Source: Isoetes taiwanensis
Taxonomy: Eukaryota > Streptophyta > Lycopodiopsida > Isoetales > Isoetaceae
Direction: 5' to 3'
Assembly: GCA_021234155.1 (NCBI GenBank)
Contig: JAJEKV010000001.1
Coordinates: forward strand, 31,570,177-31,634,176
DNA length: 64,000 bases
Shown: positions 21,363 through 33,420 of the stretch, one piece after another
Numbering within the stretch: position 1 is the stretch's first letter
How the letters are laid out: every line of letters begins with the position of its first letter
Position numbers and translations under genes: made by a program
The notes under the pieces: generated by a model
Database searches by the model: none
What the model was told of the DNA's origin: nothing
What the model saw: only the letters and a program-made list of their open reading frames with translations

Positions 21363-23204
21363 TAGCTAGTATGGTTGTGCCACATTCCCACCTCTCGAGT
21401 TGAGGACTTCATAGCTGGGGAGCAAAAAAGTGGTTAAGCAGTATGCAATTTCTATATAAGAAGCTCTCAAGGAATAAAGAACTATCCAAACCATTCATTC
21501 CTCCAAAAATTTGACATATAGAGGATCGAGCTTCAGTCTGATGGATTTTTATTCTATAATAACTTCAAATACTGCCCCATATCTTGATCCAAAGTAGTCT
21601 AATTCCACTGCTTGGGATATTTATTCTCTGCATTCTTCAAGCGGCCCGACGCCCAGAATGTCAAATTTTACAGAGAGCAAGATTCTAAAGATATTGGCAA
21701 ATCTTCTGATGGACTATCACTTTTCATGCATGCATCCCAGCGAACTGCCTATATTCACCAATTTTTGAGGCTTTACAATGGGAAGTCTTTCCATATTGAA
21801 TTTATGCCCTCCTTTAAGCTTCTTGCTCAAATTTGTACCTTCCATTTTGGTACATACATAGCATATTCTCACCCCCACCAGCCCTAGGGTTTGCCCTTTG
21901 GGCAATTTGAAAAGCAATGAAAGCGAGCTCCATGCGGTTAGAGTATTATGTTTTCTTCGTCACTCACATAATTTCATGCAGGCTTTGGCAAAATGCCACG
22001 TAGTTGCTTGACACCATTCTTTGCTGCTGATTTTCAAATTGCCCAAGCCAGATCACAACGGCTTCATTGGTTGTTCGAAGATAGGTAGATAGATAGATCG
22101 CACTACTATTCTTGGCAAGCGGATAGGAGGGTTGTAATGGCGATGTAATTGTTATGGAAGAGGAACTTCAATGGTTGTTTAAAGAGCACACCACAATTCT
22201 TGACATGTCTATAGATTAGCCTGATACTATAGCTTTCATATGCTTTGTGGCAACCCCAGATATAATAAGGTGATGTTATTGTGGGTTCCCCGTTATCTCT
22301 ATATTATTTAAGAAAATATTTTGGGATAAGTTCTATTGTATTCACAATATATGGCTGCTTGGTGAATGATGAATATGTCTATATTATCCTAATGCAAAAT
22401 ACTTCAATTCTGAGTTCAGCCATTTTCTTCATTTATTTGACCAAATATGCTGCCTAATCCTCTGATTTCTTCCCTTCCAACTACTCCATCAAAGCTAAAC
22501 TTCATGACCAGGCATGAATAATTCTTAGTCTCAAAATGGCTGCATAGAATAGGCAGAAAAGTATGATCTGAAGTCTTAAGAATCTAGCGCTCTATTTGCA
22601 TCCTTAAAACTTTACTTCTAGCACTAAGCTTGGATTTGCTCATAGCTTTGATGGCAAAAACACATTATGTACTTTTTAATCTTGCAACATAGACAGTACC
22701 AATGTTCTGCCACATTTTGGCAGCATAGAAGAGCTAGACGGAGGAGATGGGGATCAGGGAGAACAAGACATGGACATAAACAAGGAGCATCAACAAGGAC
22801 AACATTATGTCACATCGCTCATCCTAGGGAAGTTGACACTCTCCATGTTATGAGTATACAGGGATCCTATATCTGCCCATTAGGAGGCTGTCAGAGTTCG
22901 TTATAGCTATATATTCACTTTTATATGCATTTGCATATTAATATGAATGTTTTTATATGGGGAATATAAGTCACTTTTGGGACCACTTTTCGGGTTCGTG
23001 TTCACTTTTTTGAGCTCCACCTTGAGTAAGAGCATTTCCAACAGATAGGTTGCATATCCATGAGTCTTTACATTGCACACTTACTAAAAATGTGCCTCCA
23101 TTTGCCATGGTGAAACTTCATGGCTTAACTACAAATAGTTCTTGTTCTAGGTCTAAAAGTCAAGTTTAGTCGTACTATATACTTGCTAAACAATATTAGA
23201 AGAC
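21363..23204. other. no gene recognised
   Basis: AT-rich sequence with a short GATA run near 22085-22100 and several short open frames without motifs. I see no exon structure that I can support. Confidence 0.5.
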
Positions 23205-23980
23205 CTCTGAAGCTCTTGTGCACTCCTCAGTTAGATGTATAAAAGATCTGATGGATATTTATCTCCCTAGATCTATGAATGATTTTTTATTATGTATGAG
23301 GTACTGTTTATCCTCAACACGGTGATATTATGATGTGTTTACCTTCATATCAATAAAAATTAGCTCTCAAGTTATAAATGATCTCTGATACAATTTCTAG
23401 GATTTTTACCTCACGAACAATTCTGCAGTAAATTCCCCTTTGTTTCAAATCAATTTTAAACAAGTTGCCATCACTTCTGACATCATTTAGCACACACGTG
23501 ATTTGAAAAAACCCAAAAAAACCCATACAAACTCGAGTTACAAATTTGAGCATTCTGTTTGTAAGTGTTCTTGACTGTATTTTGGAAAATCTGAGTACAA
23601 GACTCACTTCCCAAGATCCAAATCAATATTTGACCACTTGCCCCTCTCAAGATAATTTTTGCCACATATTAACTTTGGAATTTTCAAAAAGCTCTTTGTG
23701 GCAATTCAAAAACCATATTCCTGATGATTGTTTTGCATGTTGACTATCTTCGACCAATTTTTTACCGGAGTTTGAGCTTGAATATCTCTCGGATTAGAAC
23801 TATGACTTGGTAAAAAATTACACCATTCTCTTCCAACAACTTTTCTCTACAAGTCCAAGCAATCAAACCTCAAATTTCAATCCATCCCTGCAAGGTACTT
23901 TGACTTGAGTCCTGCTCCCAATTTCTAGAAATGGAAAAGATATGGACACTTGATGTTTTGAGCTGTTGCATTGAATTTTT
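23205..23980 (+). repeat. dispersed repeat family A, copy 2
   Basis: The 3' part (about 23708-23978) is about 99 percent identical to 29857-30130. The whole block is collinear with the diverged copy at 0.4-1.5 kb. It is followed by a long T-run at about 23970-24002, where copy 3 instead carries a poly(A) retroposon. It is non-coding. Confidence 0.8.
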
Positions 23981-24002
23981 TTTTATTTTTTTTTTTTTTT
24001 TT

Positions 24003-25372
24003 ATATGCAAGTTTTACTCAAGGGAATTAGGCCTTTGGACCTAGGCTGACCCAGGCATAGATTTGCTTATGAGGTAAATCCGTGGTCCATGCTTGTGTAA
24101 CCATTGGATACTTTAGTTTTCCAAGTGTGTCCCTAAAGTGTGGACTCATACGTATTTATGTTTTCAAACACTCCTAGAATGGGATGTTTATTTTGACATG
24201 TTTAAGTCCATGGTCCTTATTAGGACATGCTTTATAGGCTGAGTAACATGGCTTTTTTGAATTTGCATTTGGACCATTGATACAATGGGAAAAATTTGGG
24301 ATAATTCCTTAACGTCCTTGGCCTCTGCATTTAGCCGTAGGATTAAATCCCAACCGTCGATTTCAAGAAGTTATACCCAGTAACACATCTGGCCCAATCT
24401 GTTATGGCCATAACATAGATGTTATGTCCATAACATCCTCTGTTGCCACGTGCTATTTTTTCTGGGCTGCACTCTTCTGCCGTGTAGATCGCAAAAGGTC
24501 GCCATAGCCAGGGCCTCCCTAGGCCTCCATAGCCGGACCTCCAAGCCATAGCCGGACCTCTAGGCGACCTCCCAAAGGCGGCTTACGGTGGATTTTTCCC
24601 GATTTTAAAGTTCCAATCCGGTGTGGCGGGTTCTAGCGGCCCGAGCTATGCGACAAAGCAACCACCGCAGACTCGGATCCGATTCACTTGTGCAAATCGA
24701 CTCCCCGCTTTTTTAAATCCGAATCCCCGCTTTTAGCCTAATGCACGTTTGCATGATCCCCTTTTTAGCTCTAATGCACGTTTGATCGATCCAAATGATC
24801 TTGCCTCATTTTCTTGTTCTTCATCATCGTGGGCGTCGGTTGCGGACCAACAAAGCAAAGCGACATGGCGTCCGTGCGGACCCAACAAAGCAAAGCGACC
24901 TTTGGTTTCTTGTAGGCAAATGGATAAGATCTCATGCCGCTTTCTATTTGCGGCCCGTCTGCCAGACAGTCTGCGAAGCGAGCACGGCCATGGAGCGAAT
25001 AGGTGAGCCGTCTTCCTTCTTGTTTGTGATTGTGGCTTGTCTCGGATAGGAGGAGCGAAGATGCGGGTTCGCGGTTATCTTTGTAGCGGCAAAGCCATTA
25101 TAGCCGAGTTTCAAGCATGGCCATCGGGGAGAACTCAAGATGTTTGGTTTTGTCTCGGCATTTGTCTTTGCTTGTGCGACTCCACGCTCTCGGCCCTCAC
25201 ATCTTCCATGTTCCGTTTTGAAAACAGAGAAAACAGAGAAAACAGAGACATTTTACAAGACTTACATTTGGTTTATTTTTCTTGGTTTATTTTTCTTGCC
25301 GGAATGCAGTGCAGGCTGCCAAGCTTGGCTATGGCGGCTCTGCCAAATGCCTCGGCCAAGGACGTTAAGGTC
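24003..25372. other. non-coding, with small palindromes and duplications
   Basis: GTTATGGCCATAAC (a perfect 14 bp palindrome near 24400) is followed by the near-palindrome GTTATGTCCATAAC. CCATAGCCGGACCTC recurs at about 24528 and 24550. A block TGCGGACC-AACAAAGCAAAGCGAC is duplicated at about 24840-24900. Open frames at 25037-25667 lack motifs. Confidence 0.5.
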
Positions 25373-25532
25373 GATAACGTCCTCCCCTCGGAGTTATGGG
25401 CGGAAAAATGGCCTGCATGGCCCATGTGGCCCGCGAAATTCCTCGGCCGTCTTTGCCGTGCGGGCCAATTCGTGGCCACATGGCCACTCGGCCATTTTCC
25501 TGGCCCATAACTCCTCGGGAGAGGACGTTATC
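25373..25532 (+). mobile_element. fold-back element / MITE of about 160 bp
   Basis: Left arm 25373-25400 (GATAACGTCCTC, then GGAGTTATGGG) is an inverted copy of right arm 25504-25532 (CCCATAACTCC, then GAGGACGTTATC). Complementarity continues inward (GGAAAAATGGCC with GGCCATTTTCC), so most of the element folds into one hairpin. It is GC-rich compared with its surroundings. A target-site duplication is not clear. Confidence 0.8.
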
Positions 25533-26484
25533 TACCCCATAGCATACCCAGGCAGATCTCAAAGTACATCTGTGGCAGAAAAATTCAAGAGGGAAATCCG
25601 TGGCTTTGATTTTTTCTTCCTACATCATAAATTAAGGCTACTTTCTTACATTTTTCCTATGGTTTAGCTCAACCAAGGGAGGATAGTTATGATTCGCTTG
25701 GAAACGTATATACATGTTTCAATATGGTGAGCTGGCTTGACTAGTTTTCCCAGCAAATAGAGCACGGACTTTTGTGCTCCATATCCTGATCACGGCACTC
25801 CTTTTACCTTCTCTGATGAGAAGCAAACTTTGATGTGGCGTGGCATGGCATAATATGTAGTAGGGCAAAGCATGACTATGGCAAACGATGATAGCATTCT
25901 GTCTACAGGTCTTCACAAGAGCAGTACTGTTTTTGAGAGCGTTAGCAAAAGGGGCAAACAGGGCTATGGCGGCCAGCCAATAAATAGAAGCTCTGATCTC
26001 CAATACAGTTTATCAGTTTTTCTCATTGAAAAATCGTGGCATCATTGTCCATTTGCAGGTGCAATCTATGCTTCTGTATATGAAGTCTACCTCAAGATAT
26101 ATTTTTCCATCTTGGAATCCAGCAAACAGGCTCTGATGTAACAAGTTTTTTCGAGGCATAAATCGATGTGTTGTTTCACCTTGGATACAGATTTGACCAT
26201 GCTTGTAGCTTGTGCGTCAGGCTACAGATAAGCAGAGTGATCTACATTTACAAGAAATTAATCCACAGTCTAGTTCCTAGCAGTTTTTCCAGTGTGAAAT
26301 TTGGTCTATTTACTTGTGCCATAAATGTACATGAGTTATGAATCTTTTGCTGCAACTTATAAAGCATGCTTCAAGAAAATATGGAGTTCCCTTAGGCAAG
26401 GATATGCTAAATGTTCCAATTCTGAGATGAAGATGGGCCGGAATGAAGCGCTAGTTAGCAAGGAAATTGCATGCTGCTACAAAG
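25533..26484. other. non-coding, with one exon-like duplicate
   Basis: 25912-26000 resembles the exon-like segment at 26490-26580 (shared AAAAGGGGCA, then TATGGYGGCCAGCCA). It lacks its own intact frame. Nothing else is recognised. Confidence 0.4.
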
Positions 26485-26669
26485 TATTCATCTTAAGGAG
26501 TACTGTTACACTGTGGATAACTATAACAAAAGGGGCAGGCAGAGTTATGGTGGCCAGCCACAGAATAGGAGGTATCAGGGCCAGCATAGGCAATTTCATG
26601 GGGAAACCTCTCAATTTGTTCCTGAAACCCAAAGCATGGATGAACATGGTTCCGACAATGATGATAATC
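26485..26669 (+). pseudogene. orphan coding exon, Gln/Arg-rich, unrecognised
   Basis: An open segment reads NYNKRGRQSYGGQPQNRRYQ, then FHGETSQFVPETQSMDEHGS, ending DNDDNQ immediately before a CAG|GTATGA donor. The Gln/Arg/Tyr-Gly composition followed by an acidic tail looks like an RNA-binding-protein low-complexity region. I cannot find the neighbouring exons, so it may be a captured or left-over exon. A homologous but broken segment lies about 580 bp upstream. Confidence 0.35.
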
Positions 26670-29600
26670 AGGTATGACGGTTACTTTTCCTTTCAAAGGA
26701 TGTAAATTTGCATTCTTTAGACTGAAAAATCTGCTCATATGCTTGAGCATTTGGGTGCTAAGGAGGTGTTGGCAAATTCGTTTGTCTGCTTTAGAGTGAT
26801 AATCCCATTTGGTATAGTTCTGATTATCCTCTATTCTGCTTTGTTTATTGTTCCAGGAATTATAGCTTATGATATTTTGCACTCCTATGCACTCACGATT
26901 TGCAGACAAGGTGGCTGCTTAGCAAAAATCTGCTTAAATGGATTGTCCCCTATTTTTCTTTATAGGTCCCCTGTATTCTAACACAATAAGTTCGGTGCAT
27001 TTTGCCAACCTGTTTCTAACTGCGGCAACTAGGTTGTAAGCATAATTATTTCCCCTTTAACATTCCTATGCCTGTTAGAACATTTTGGACGGTAAATATG
27101 AAGTTTCCTGACAAGGTCTATGTATAGGCATTTGATTTACTGATGTGGTATAGGTATCCTCGTAATTTCTGTAATATAGACTTCTAGAAGCATTTGTGAA
27201 TGCTGCCAATGTGGAAACACAACAGAGAGATACTTTCTGCAACCCAATAGAGGGATACGTTCTCCCAGCCAGATGGATACATTCTGCAAGCCAAACTCAG
27301 GCATAAATATTTACCTCTAGCATTCTTATGCCAATAGCAATGTATTAGAAGTTAACATGAAGTACCCGGATGGTTATAGCCTATATTGACTGATATAAGT
27401 GCTCGTGTTATAGTAATGTGGTTTATCTGGGATATTCAAGACTTATTTCTGAATCGTATGGCTTTAAAAGTTTTTTTAGCATTATGATGTATGTGACAGC
27501 TGTTCTCTTTCTCTTATATGTAAATTAAGTTTATTTCCTGCCATGCTCATTTAGTCTTTTGGGCAAAAGGTCTACATTAGGTGATCGGTTGACAACCGAG
27601 AAGCCTAAGGTACCTTTTGGCCCTTGCATCTTTACCCTTATCAGGCTAATGATGTATTGGTTGGCTGCAGGTACGGGCTTCTCTTCTTAATGTTTTCCTT
27701 TTGTCCAGTATGTCTTAGGTGAGCGTGGAACGTGGCAATGGAAGGTGCCACAATCAAAGAAAAAATGGAGTTGTAAAATGGAACAAAAAATATGGAATAT
27801 AGTGCTCAAACTGGAAGTTGAGACACGTTTGCATGATGCATTTTTACGCTTTAACATCCTGCCAAGGTACTTAGTTTCAAATTAATTGTTTTCGAGCTGT
27901 TACAAGTGCTTTTGATGGTCCATGCCATGGACAAACAATGACCATATCTACATTTTATAACAGTTTGCTGATTACTCTCTTTTATATGCAATTTTGAGAG
28001 TTCCATTACAAATTGGAAGCTTTTCTTAAATAATGCTTTTCGTATATATGGTATAATGGTCCAATGCATTTGCTTTTCTCATACAGACCTGGAATTATGA
28101 TTATGCCATTGTATTATTGAAATAATTACAGGTTTGCAAGGGTTGAAACTAGTCCTTTGTTTTTACATCTTTATGATGTAGGTTTCTTGTTGTAAAAAAT
28201 GTTAAAAGAGATTTTTGTAACTGTTTACCAAGGAAAGGTATGTTATATGATAACATAGATGCTGTATGCCAGGAAAGGATGAAAGGATGGTACCATCTAG
28301 GACTTAATGGTTCTCGTATGGCCAGATAAGACAGCGGCGGGATTGACCAATGCTGATGTTTGTGCTAGTCTAGACTAGTTCAAGCCGGTTTTTTTTTTTT
28401 TTTTTTTTTATTGCTAATACGACAAGTTTGTTGGCTGTGCAATTGTGCAACTGAGCAAGGTATGCTAATCTTGTAGCCATTTCTTGTAGCAACTGAGCAA
28501 TGTTCATTTTTAGATAAATACTGATGTATTTTCAAACCATGGTGGTTATATTCGAATGGAGCATAGATTACATATTAATAAATTCTAACTGGCAGTGCAA
28601 TATAGTTTTGCATTTTGACTTCTTGGCATTGACAGAAAGGCATGTCTATTTGTGAGTCAATTCTGAGGCAGTCTTCAACCAAGAGACAAGGCATGTTTGG
28701 CTGAGCAATGATGGCAATTTCGCTGGGTGTGCAAGGCATGTTTGGCTGAGCAACTGAGCAACATGCACCTTAGACCTTTGGGTATATTCAAGGGCAAAGG
28801 TCTTCTATGAAACTATATTTGCTTATTCTAAATTCCTTGATATGGGATAATGTTACGAAAGTCAAATAATAACTTAGATAAGTGAAATGCTTCATCTAAT
28901 ATTTATTATGTTAAAGCATATGCATGCATCTTTTTCTAAAATGCATGTTGGACGTGTAGAGATCAACATGCCAGGGTTGCATGCAACTTTTAATATCATG
29001 AGGTTTATCAAACGTGGATTTCCTATTGCTAATTGCTCTCATAAAAGATGTTGGTAAGTAGTAAACATAAGCTCTCTATTTTTCTTTTGAAAAAAGCAAA
29101 GGAAAATTAGGGCATAGATAGTTTAGGGCTATTTCGGTTGCCCTAATATGTATGCTCGTGAGCGGCTACCTCTGACTGCTCTGTTCTGGGAGCCGATACC
29201 CGAAAGTGCCTTAATTTGCTGAGCCCGACTCCATAGCTTCATATCTTCAGATGAAGAGCCAAGGCTTGAACAAAATCTTGTCTGATCCGATGGATATGGC
29301 AGATGAATCTATAGCAGAACTCCATTTCAAAATATGGACGGTGATTCTCACGGATTCATGTCTTCTGTTGCAGCAGTGCTTTATTGCTTCATGTTTTCTC
29401 TGGTAGCAATACCTCAATGCAAAAGGAACTCTGAAATGTTGTAATCTATGGATACAGTGCATGCCTTGGAAGTACGAAGTTGGGATGCATAAGTCTTATG
29501 CCAGATCTTTAGCATGTTCTGATTTTTGTTATGGAATCCAACTTTCCATAATGGAGAAGCCTGGATAAGCTACGTTTTTTGCCGTTAAGCTTGTTATCTG

Positions 29601-29856
29601 TTCAAATGAAGAGCTGGGTCTTTTTTGGACAGTATTTCTTCACCATCCAAAGATTTAAGGCGAAAGCTTGGAGGACTGTGCAGATGCAATGTGTAACATA
29701 GCTCCAGTTCGAAATGCCTGGAGGACTTGCAACTGCCCCAGCCATTCACAACTTCAAGAATCATTCAGTTACTTGATTCTATATTTGAAGCTTCGAATGA
29801 TAAGGAGTAGCATAAAAACTGGTTTTTATGCATATTTCATTCTTTATTTTTTACCA
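26670..29856. other. no gene recognised
   Basis: Three kilobases of AT-rich DNA with a poly(T) run near 28390-28410, a duplicated GGCATGTTTGGCTGAGCAA (about 28690 and 28736), and a loose repeat of GATACNTTCTGC near 27220-27290. It could be a long intron belonging to the exon at 26.5 kb, but no further exon is supported. Confidence 0.45.
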
Positions 29857-30600
29857 TATTCAAAAACCATATTCCTGATGATTGTTTTGCATGTTGACTA
29901 TCTTCGACCAATTTTTTACCGGAGTTTGAGCTTGAATATCTCTCGGATTAGAACTATGACTTGGTAAAAAATTACACCATTCTCTTCCAACAACTTTTCT
30001 CTACAAGTCCAAGCAATCAAACCTCAAATTTCCATCCATCCCTGCAAGGTACTTTGACTTGAGTCATACTCCCAATTTCTAGAAATGGAAAAGATATGGA
30101 CACTTGATGTTTTGAGCTGTTGCATTGAAATCTTCTCTTTTTTTTTCTTTTTTTTTTTTTGAAGAAAAACAATCTATTATCAAGGAAAATCAAGATACAT
30201 ACAAGGGATCTGTGACATGGGACTCAAAACCTAGAGGACGAAATAGTCCACTAAGCAAAACCACCCATACACAGAATATAATCATACTCCTTGTGCCACC
30301 TTGAGGCGTTTAATAGCCTCATCACAATCATCATGTTCTGCGTCATCGAGATGATCATCAACAGACATCAAATTATCATGCCACTGAATAGTACGAGGCA
30401 GGATAGCCTCGTGAGATGACATAACAGACTTCTTCCTCGCTGCCTTGTATAGACTGATCACCTTAAATGATCTGGAGTTCCTAACCCCAACTCGAGCATA
30501 GTTTCAAGTTGGCTTCTTGTGTTTAACTCTTAAAGCCAGGTTGAGGGTCAACAGTCTCCAAGCCCAGGGTCTTATCTTCGATGTTGAGATCTAGTTAACC
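29857..30600 (+). repeat. dispersed repeat family A, copy 3, interrupted
   Basis: 29857-30130 is almost identical to 23708-23978. The part seen at 1345-1440 in copy 1 (AGACTGATCACCTTAA onward) resumes at about 30449. The two halves are separated by a poly(A)-tailed insert. Confidence 0.8.
30134..30448 (-). mobile_element. short 5'-truncated poly(A) retroposon (LINE 3' end)
   Basis: A T-rich start (30134-30160) marks a poly(A) tail on the minus strand. Upstream of it, the minus strand encodes AILPRTIQWHDNLMSVDD and DCDEAIKRLKVAQGV with a stop. The insert splits repeat family A copy 3. The element family is inferred from its tail and position only. Confidence 0.6.
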
Positions 30601-31419
30601 TTGCCAGTAACACTTCCTATCATTTAGTAAAGACTACCTCAGTAGCAAACACATCTTTGAATAGAAACCAATATGTAGGCTAAAGTATTCGTCATGTTCA
30701 TACGTGCCTCAACAGTAAGTATTTTATTCCCTTGTGTACTTGCTTAGTGTTTTGCTGGGTTACTCAGAGTCTAGTTGTGCCCCCATCTTTCCACGTGGGC
30801 AACTGCTGAAGGCTCACGGATCATGGGTTTTTATGTTTAATGGAAACTCCCAATTGTAGTTGCCTAACCTAATTTGTCTAGAAATCAAATTTTTAATTTA
30901 TTAATAGAGTCAAATTTGCCAAGGAAAGGACCATACAAAATTTGGCCATAGCAAAAGAAAAATTTGTGGTGCCCAAACAATTTGAAGAACAATTTGAATT
31001 TTTAAATTGAAAGTGACTGCCATGCCCCTTAAATCCTCTCTCTAGATAACTTGAGCTAAATAGCTCCACATCTGATTATCATAGTCTAATTGGAAAGCTT
31101 ATAGTCGGATCTATCGAACAACTCATTTTCGCCTATTGATGTACATGTAACAAGTTTTTTAGAGAGCAAAGTTGGGCGGGACTGAGGGACATAGTCAATT
31201 TTTAAAGTCATATGCCCAAGATGTTTTGACTTGTACGGATTTCTAGTTAGTATTTATTACCATTTCAAGTATTTTCCTCGCCACTCTCTCTCCTCATCCT
31301 TACTATTCTCCTTATTTCTCTCTTTTTAGGACATCTCTCTCTACTTTTGCCACCATGCTTTCTTCTCGACACGCCAGTGCCAAGTAGCATTTCGTAATAA
31401 ATGAACTCACAACAACAAC
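30601..31419. other. no gene recognised
   Basis: AT-rich DNA leading into a CT-rich stretch at about 31275-31330 directly before the decayed histone-fusion copy, as a 5' UTR might. Nothing else is supported. Confidence 0.45.
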
Positions 31420-32610
31420 GTGGCAAGGTTCAAACAAACGTCTTTTTAAGGTGAATGGCATGGTGGATTTGTACAAATTCCTCTCAAGATACATGGTAAT
31501 CACTCCTCAAGACATAGATGGATGGCTTCAACTCATGGTGAAGAGATTCCTAACCAGAAAACAAACAGTATTTCCCTTTCTCAACTTCTCAACAAAAGTG
31601 TAAAGAATGATCTAACCAAGTGTTTACCATCAAGGAAAACAAGGAAGGTTTGCAAGTCCTTATCAAGTTTGTGCCACCACAAACCCCTGATGAGAACACT
31701 AAAGAGAGGTGTAAAAGAATAGTTTCCACGATATACAGATATTTTAATGATGGGCAAGAACGAGGAGGATAATAGTACAACTAAGGATAATGCCAACTAT
31801 TATATTTACATAGAGAGCGGCCACTATCTTTATAGAACCAAAAGGTATGTTCTCATGATTTTACATATGAGCCTACCTCATGCCTCTTCGCCCTAAATGA
31901 AACCCAAGTAACAACTATGCCCCCAAATCAAAGGGCAATTATGATCACAAAATGGTCACAAACTATAGAATATATTAGACGTACCTGTAGAAAAGAATGA
32001 AGGCAAGTGATCAAGGTAGCGGGCAACAAATCAAATCCAGGAAGAGCATCTTGACGAAGAGGCTCTACCACAAATTTATAAAAAACGAGACCCAAAATCC
32101 ATCCCGGCAATATGTGGCCCTGATGTGGAGGAAAGGGATTGAAAAAGGAAACGGCCTTGTCAAGATGAGAAAGGGCATGAGAAAACTCTTAAGGGCAAAC
32201 CAAACAAAAGGCCAGCTAAGATGTTTTCATTTCAAAAGTTAAATAAGTTGAATGAGCTTAAGCACAAAACAGAGTAGCTAGCTGACGAATAGAGGGGTGG
32301 CAAAAGGAGCAAGTACACAACAAAGATTAGAAAAGCACTTGCAAAGCCGGGGAGAAAGCCTCACATATTCAAGCTTGGAACGATGGCTCTTCACGAGATT
32401 CAAACATTTTTAGAAGACTTTTGGACTCCTTATAAGAAAGATCCCATTTTCAAGGGCAGTCTGAGAGGTCACTCATGAATTCAGAACCTATTTTCATTCC
32501 AAGCCATAGGTTGACAACTCTTTAGGAAGCAACTGGTGATATGGAGTAAGTTATCTTGCATATTAATAGCTCGAGGGTGTGGTTTAGATGTTAATTTGCT
32601 GAATTGGCAT
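31420..32610 (+). pseudogene. histone H3-fold fusion gene, older decayed copy
   Basis: The same layout as the gene at 34415-35658. A start-like segment at 31420-31440 reads xARFKQT (GTG in place of ATG), resembling the H3 tail ARTKQT. About 31510-31600, LQLMVKRFLTRKQ and FPFLNFS align with LVQLVQRFIDGHR and YPIFHLS of the other copy. YYIYIESGHYLY near 31800 aligns with EYVYLGDGRAII. The H3 fold starts at 32353 with RKPHIFKLGTMALHEI. After a frameshift come FGLLIRKIPFSRAV, a stop, EVTHEFRTYF and finally EATGDME near 32530. Spacing from start to fold (about 930 bases) nearly equals the other copy (about 940). Many stops and shifts mean it is dead. Confidence 0.65.
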
Positions 32611-33300
32611 GAGAGCTAAGTGGATGCAAGTTAATAGCAAGGCAGGCAAAGCAAGGCAATAAAAGCAACCTATAAAAAAGGCTTGCTAAACAAAAGAAGG
32701 ACTAAATTCTTGGAGACATCTATAAATAGAAGCTAAACTTAAATTTGATATATCTTTGCAACCATAGCTCTAGTTGCGGCAATTTTTTCCTACCTAGGAC
32801 TGCCTCTGAGCCTAGTTACCAAATTGGGTGGTACTTCATGTGGTAAATACATATAAGGAAGTAATGGTAGAAAATGTAACAAGAGTTTAGAGATGGTCGT
32901 TTTACTTCTTAAACATGGACTCTGATTCCAAAGAAAGTCAGCACTTTTTCCAAAGCCTTCTATTTTGATCATCTTTAATATCCTTTCATTAATCTTGAGC
33001 TTAATTCCTAGAGTTTTGAGTTGAGAAATGGCCGCTGGAGAAGAGGAGTTGCAAGTTGGTTCAATGGATGATGCTCTTCTGCAATTTGCCTTGCTAATGT
33101 ATTGCCAGAAGCTTGAGTCCCATGGCCTGGTTGGGTAATGAGCTATTTCTATCTTCAACCTAGGTCTTGAACTAGTTTTGGTAAACTAGTCAAGACTGTC
33201 GAATTATCGGTGTAATTTGATATCCATATATTTGATCTCATTCGTTTATATTATGAAAAGGCAGTTATGATTTGGTGTTAATGATGGTTCATTGATTATA
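32611..33300. other. no gene recognised
   Basis: AT-rich; a short minus-strand open frame at 32790-33158 has no recognised motif. It may be the decayed downstream part of the element that carried the histone-fusion copy. Confidence 0.4.
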
Positions 33301-33420
33301 CTTTGCATGAGAATTAACTCTCTATATAAAGGCTATAAGCCTAAATATTATTTTGGGTTTTCTTAAGTTTGGAATCGGATCAATGGTGTCATCCGTATCA
33401 ATTGGTATCCGAGTCAAGCT
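33300..33420 (+). mobile_element. possible LTR end and tRNA-Met primer-binding site
   Basis: A TATATAAA box at 33323-33330 is followed about 75 bases later by TGGTATCCGAG at 33403, close to the TGGTATCAGAGC primer site common in plant LTR elements. Neither LTR start nor coding sequence for this element is visible, so this is a remnant at best. Confidence 0.35.

Noticed and set aside
25037-25667. Two overlapping long plus-strand frames as genes
   Set aside because: They run through the fold-back element and a duplicated GAAAACAGA stretch; openness comes from GC-rich sequence.
33300-33420. This LTR-like end as the 5' LTR of the Ty3 element
   Set aside because: The primer site is tRNA-Met type, 700 bp from the Ty3-like primer site, and the sequence does not match the 3' LTR.
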